From Candidatus Cloacimonetes bacterium HGW-Cloacimonetes-1 (GTDB lineage Bacteria; Cloacimonadota; Cloacimonadia; Cloacimonadales; Cloacimonadaceae), in the NCBI GenBank assembly GCA_002841975.1, contig PHBQ01000016.1:1-43219 (forward strand): a stretch of 43,219 nucleotides of DNA, in the 5' to 3' direction. Numbering within the stretch: position 1 is the stretch's first letter; every line of letters begins with the position of its first letter. Under the pieces are notes generated by a model. The model was given only the letters and a program-made list of their open reading frames with translations. It searched no databases and was not told the DNA's origin. Of the stretch, positions 43,187-43,219 are shown in pieces. The position numbers and the translations under genes are program-made.

Positions 43187-43219
43187 ATGATGGAGAGTTT
43201 GATCCTGGCTCAGGACGAA
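43187..43219 (+). rRNA. 16S ribosomal RNA, first 33 bases (cut by window edge)
   Basis: AGAGTTTGATCCTGGCTCAG (from 43194) is the universal 5' 16S sequence, E. coli position 8 onward. The gene continues beyond the window, so the identity of the organism could be read from the next 1.5 kb. Confidence 0.97.

Overview
The window looks like chromosomal DNA of a Gram-negative bacterium of the FCB group, most like Cloacimonadota or a relative. This placement is an inference. It rests on a secreted protein ending in an NYPNPFNP-type FlgD/T9SS-like C-terminal domain, several lipobox lipoproteins, a large FG-GAP/ASPIC protein, an outer-membrane-type barrel fused to a metallopeptidase, and a methionyl-tRNA synthetase with the KISTS form of the KMSKS loop. 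No plasmid, phage, IS or CRISPR signature was seen. The right edge enters a 16S rRNA gene.

Layout. (1) 1-8716, minus strand: one tightly packed run lysC-metG-spoIID/lytB-hslO-FG-GAP/ASPIC protein-guanine-deaminase-like gene, with several ATGA overlaps. (2) 8949-10053, minus: DUF3795 and DUF899-type proteins. (3) 10458-12914, plus: an SppA-type peptidase with an extra beta-rich N-terminal domain, ending at a strong terminator. (4) 13033-19134, minus: lipoprotein-prfB-uppS-cdsA-secreted lamin-tail/T9SS-like protein-EamA transporter. The prfB gene carries the classical +1 recoding site. (5) 19381-23369, minus: ABC-F ATPase-HgdB-like protein-mnmA. (6) tRNA-Pro(GGG) at 23546. (7) 23762-27795, minus: nitronate-monooxygenase/FabK-like enzyme-ybaB-recR-riboflavin synthase-Ig-like lipoprotein. 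(8) A lipoprotein (plus), then a TPR histidine kinase (minus). (9) rpsA-lysS (plus) with a long leader and a perfect terminator. (10) A peptidase-propeller-barrel protein (minus). (11) A lipoprotein/radical SAM gene pair (plus), then a Na/Pi cotransporter with a PhoU-like tail. A decayed peptidase-C39-like stretch follows, then the rRNA promoter, a boxA-like leader and the 16S 5' end.

Most genes are housekeeping: translation (prfB, metG, lysS, rpsA, mnmA, tRNA-Pro, ABC-F), cell envelope (uppS, cdsA, SpoIID-like, SppA), repair (recR, ybaB) and stress (hslO). The parts most likely to be undescribed are listed here. One is a family of about 65-80 bp palindromic intergenic repeats, with four copies in 43 kb, built on tandem CCCTCGTG units. 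Another is the translationally coupled lipoprotein/radical SAM pair. Others are the peptidase-propeller-barrel fusion, the SppA fusion, an MnmA that lacks the second catalytic cysteine, and the C39-like remnant upstream of the rRNA operon.
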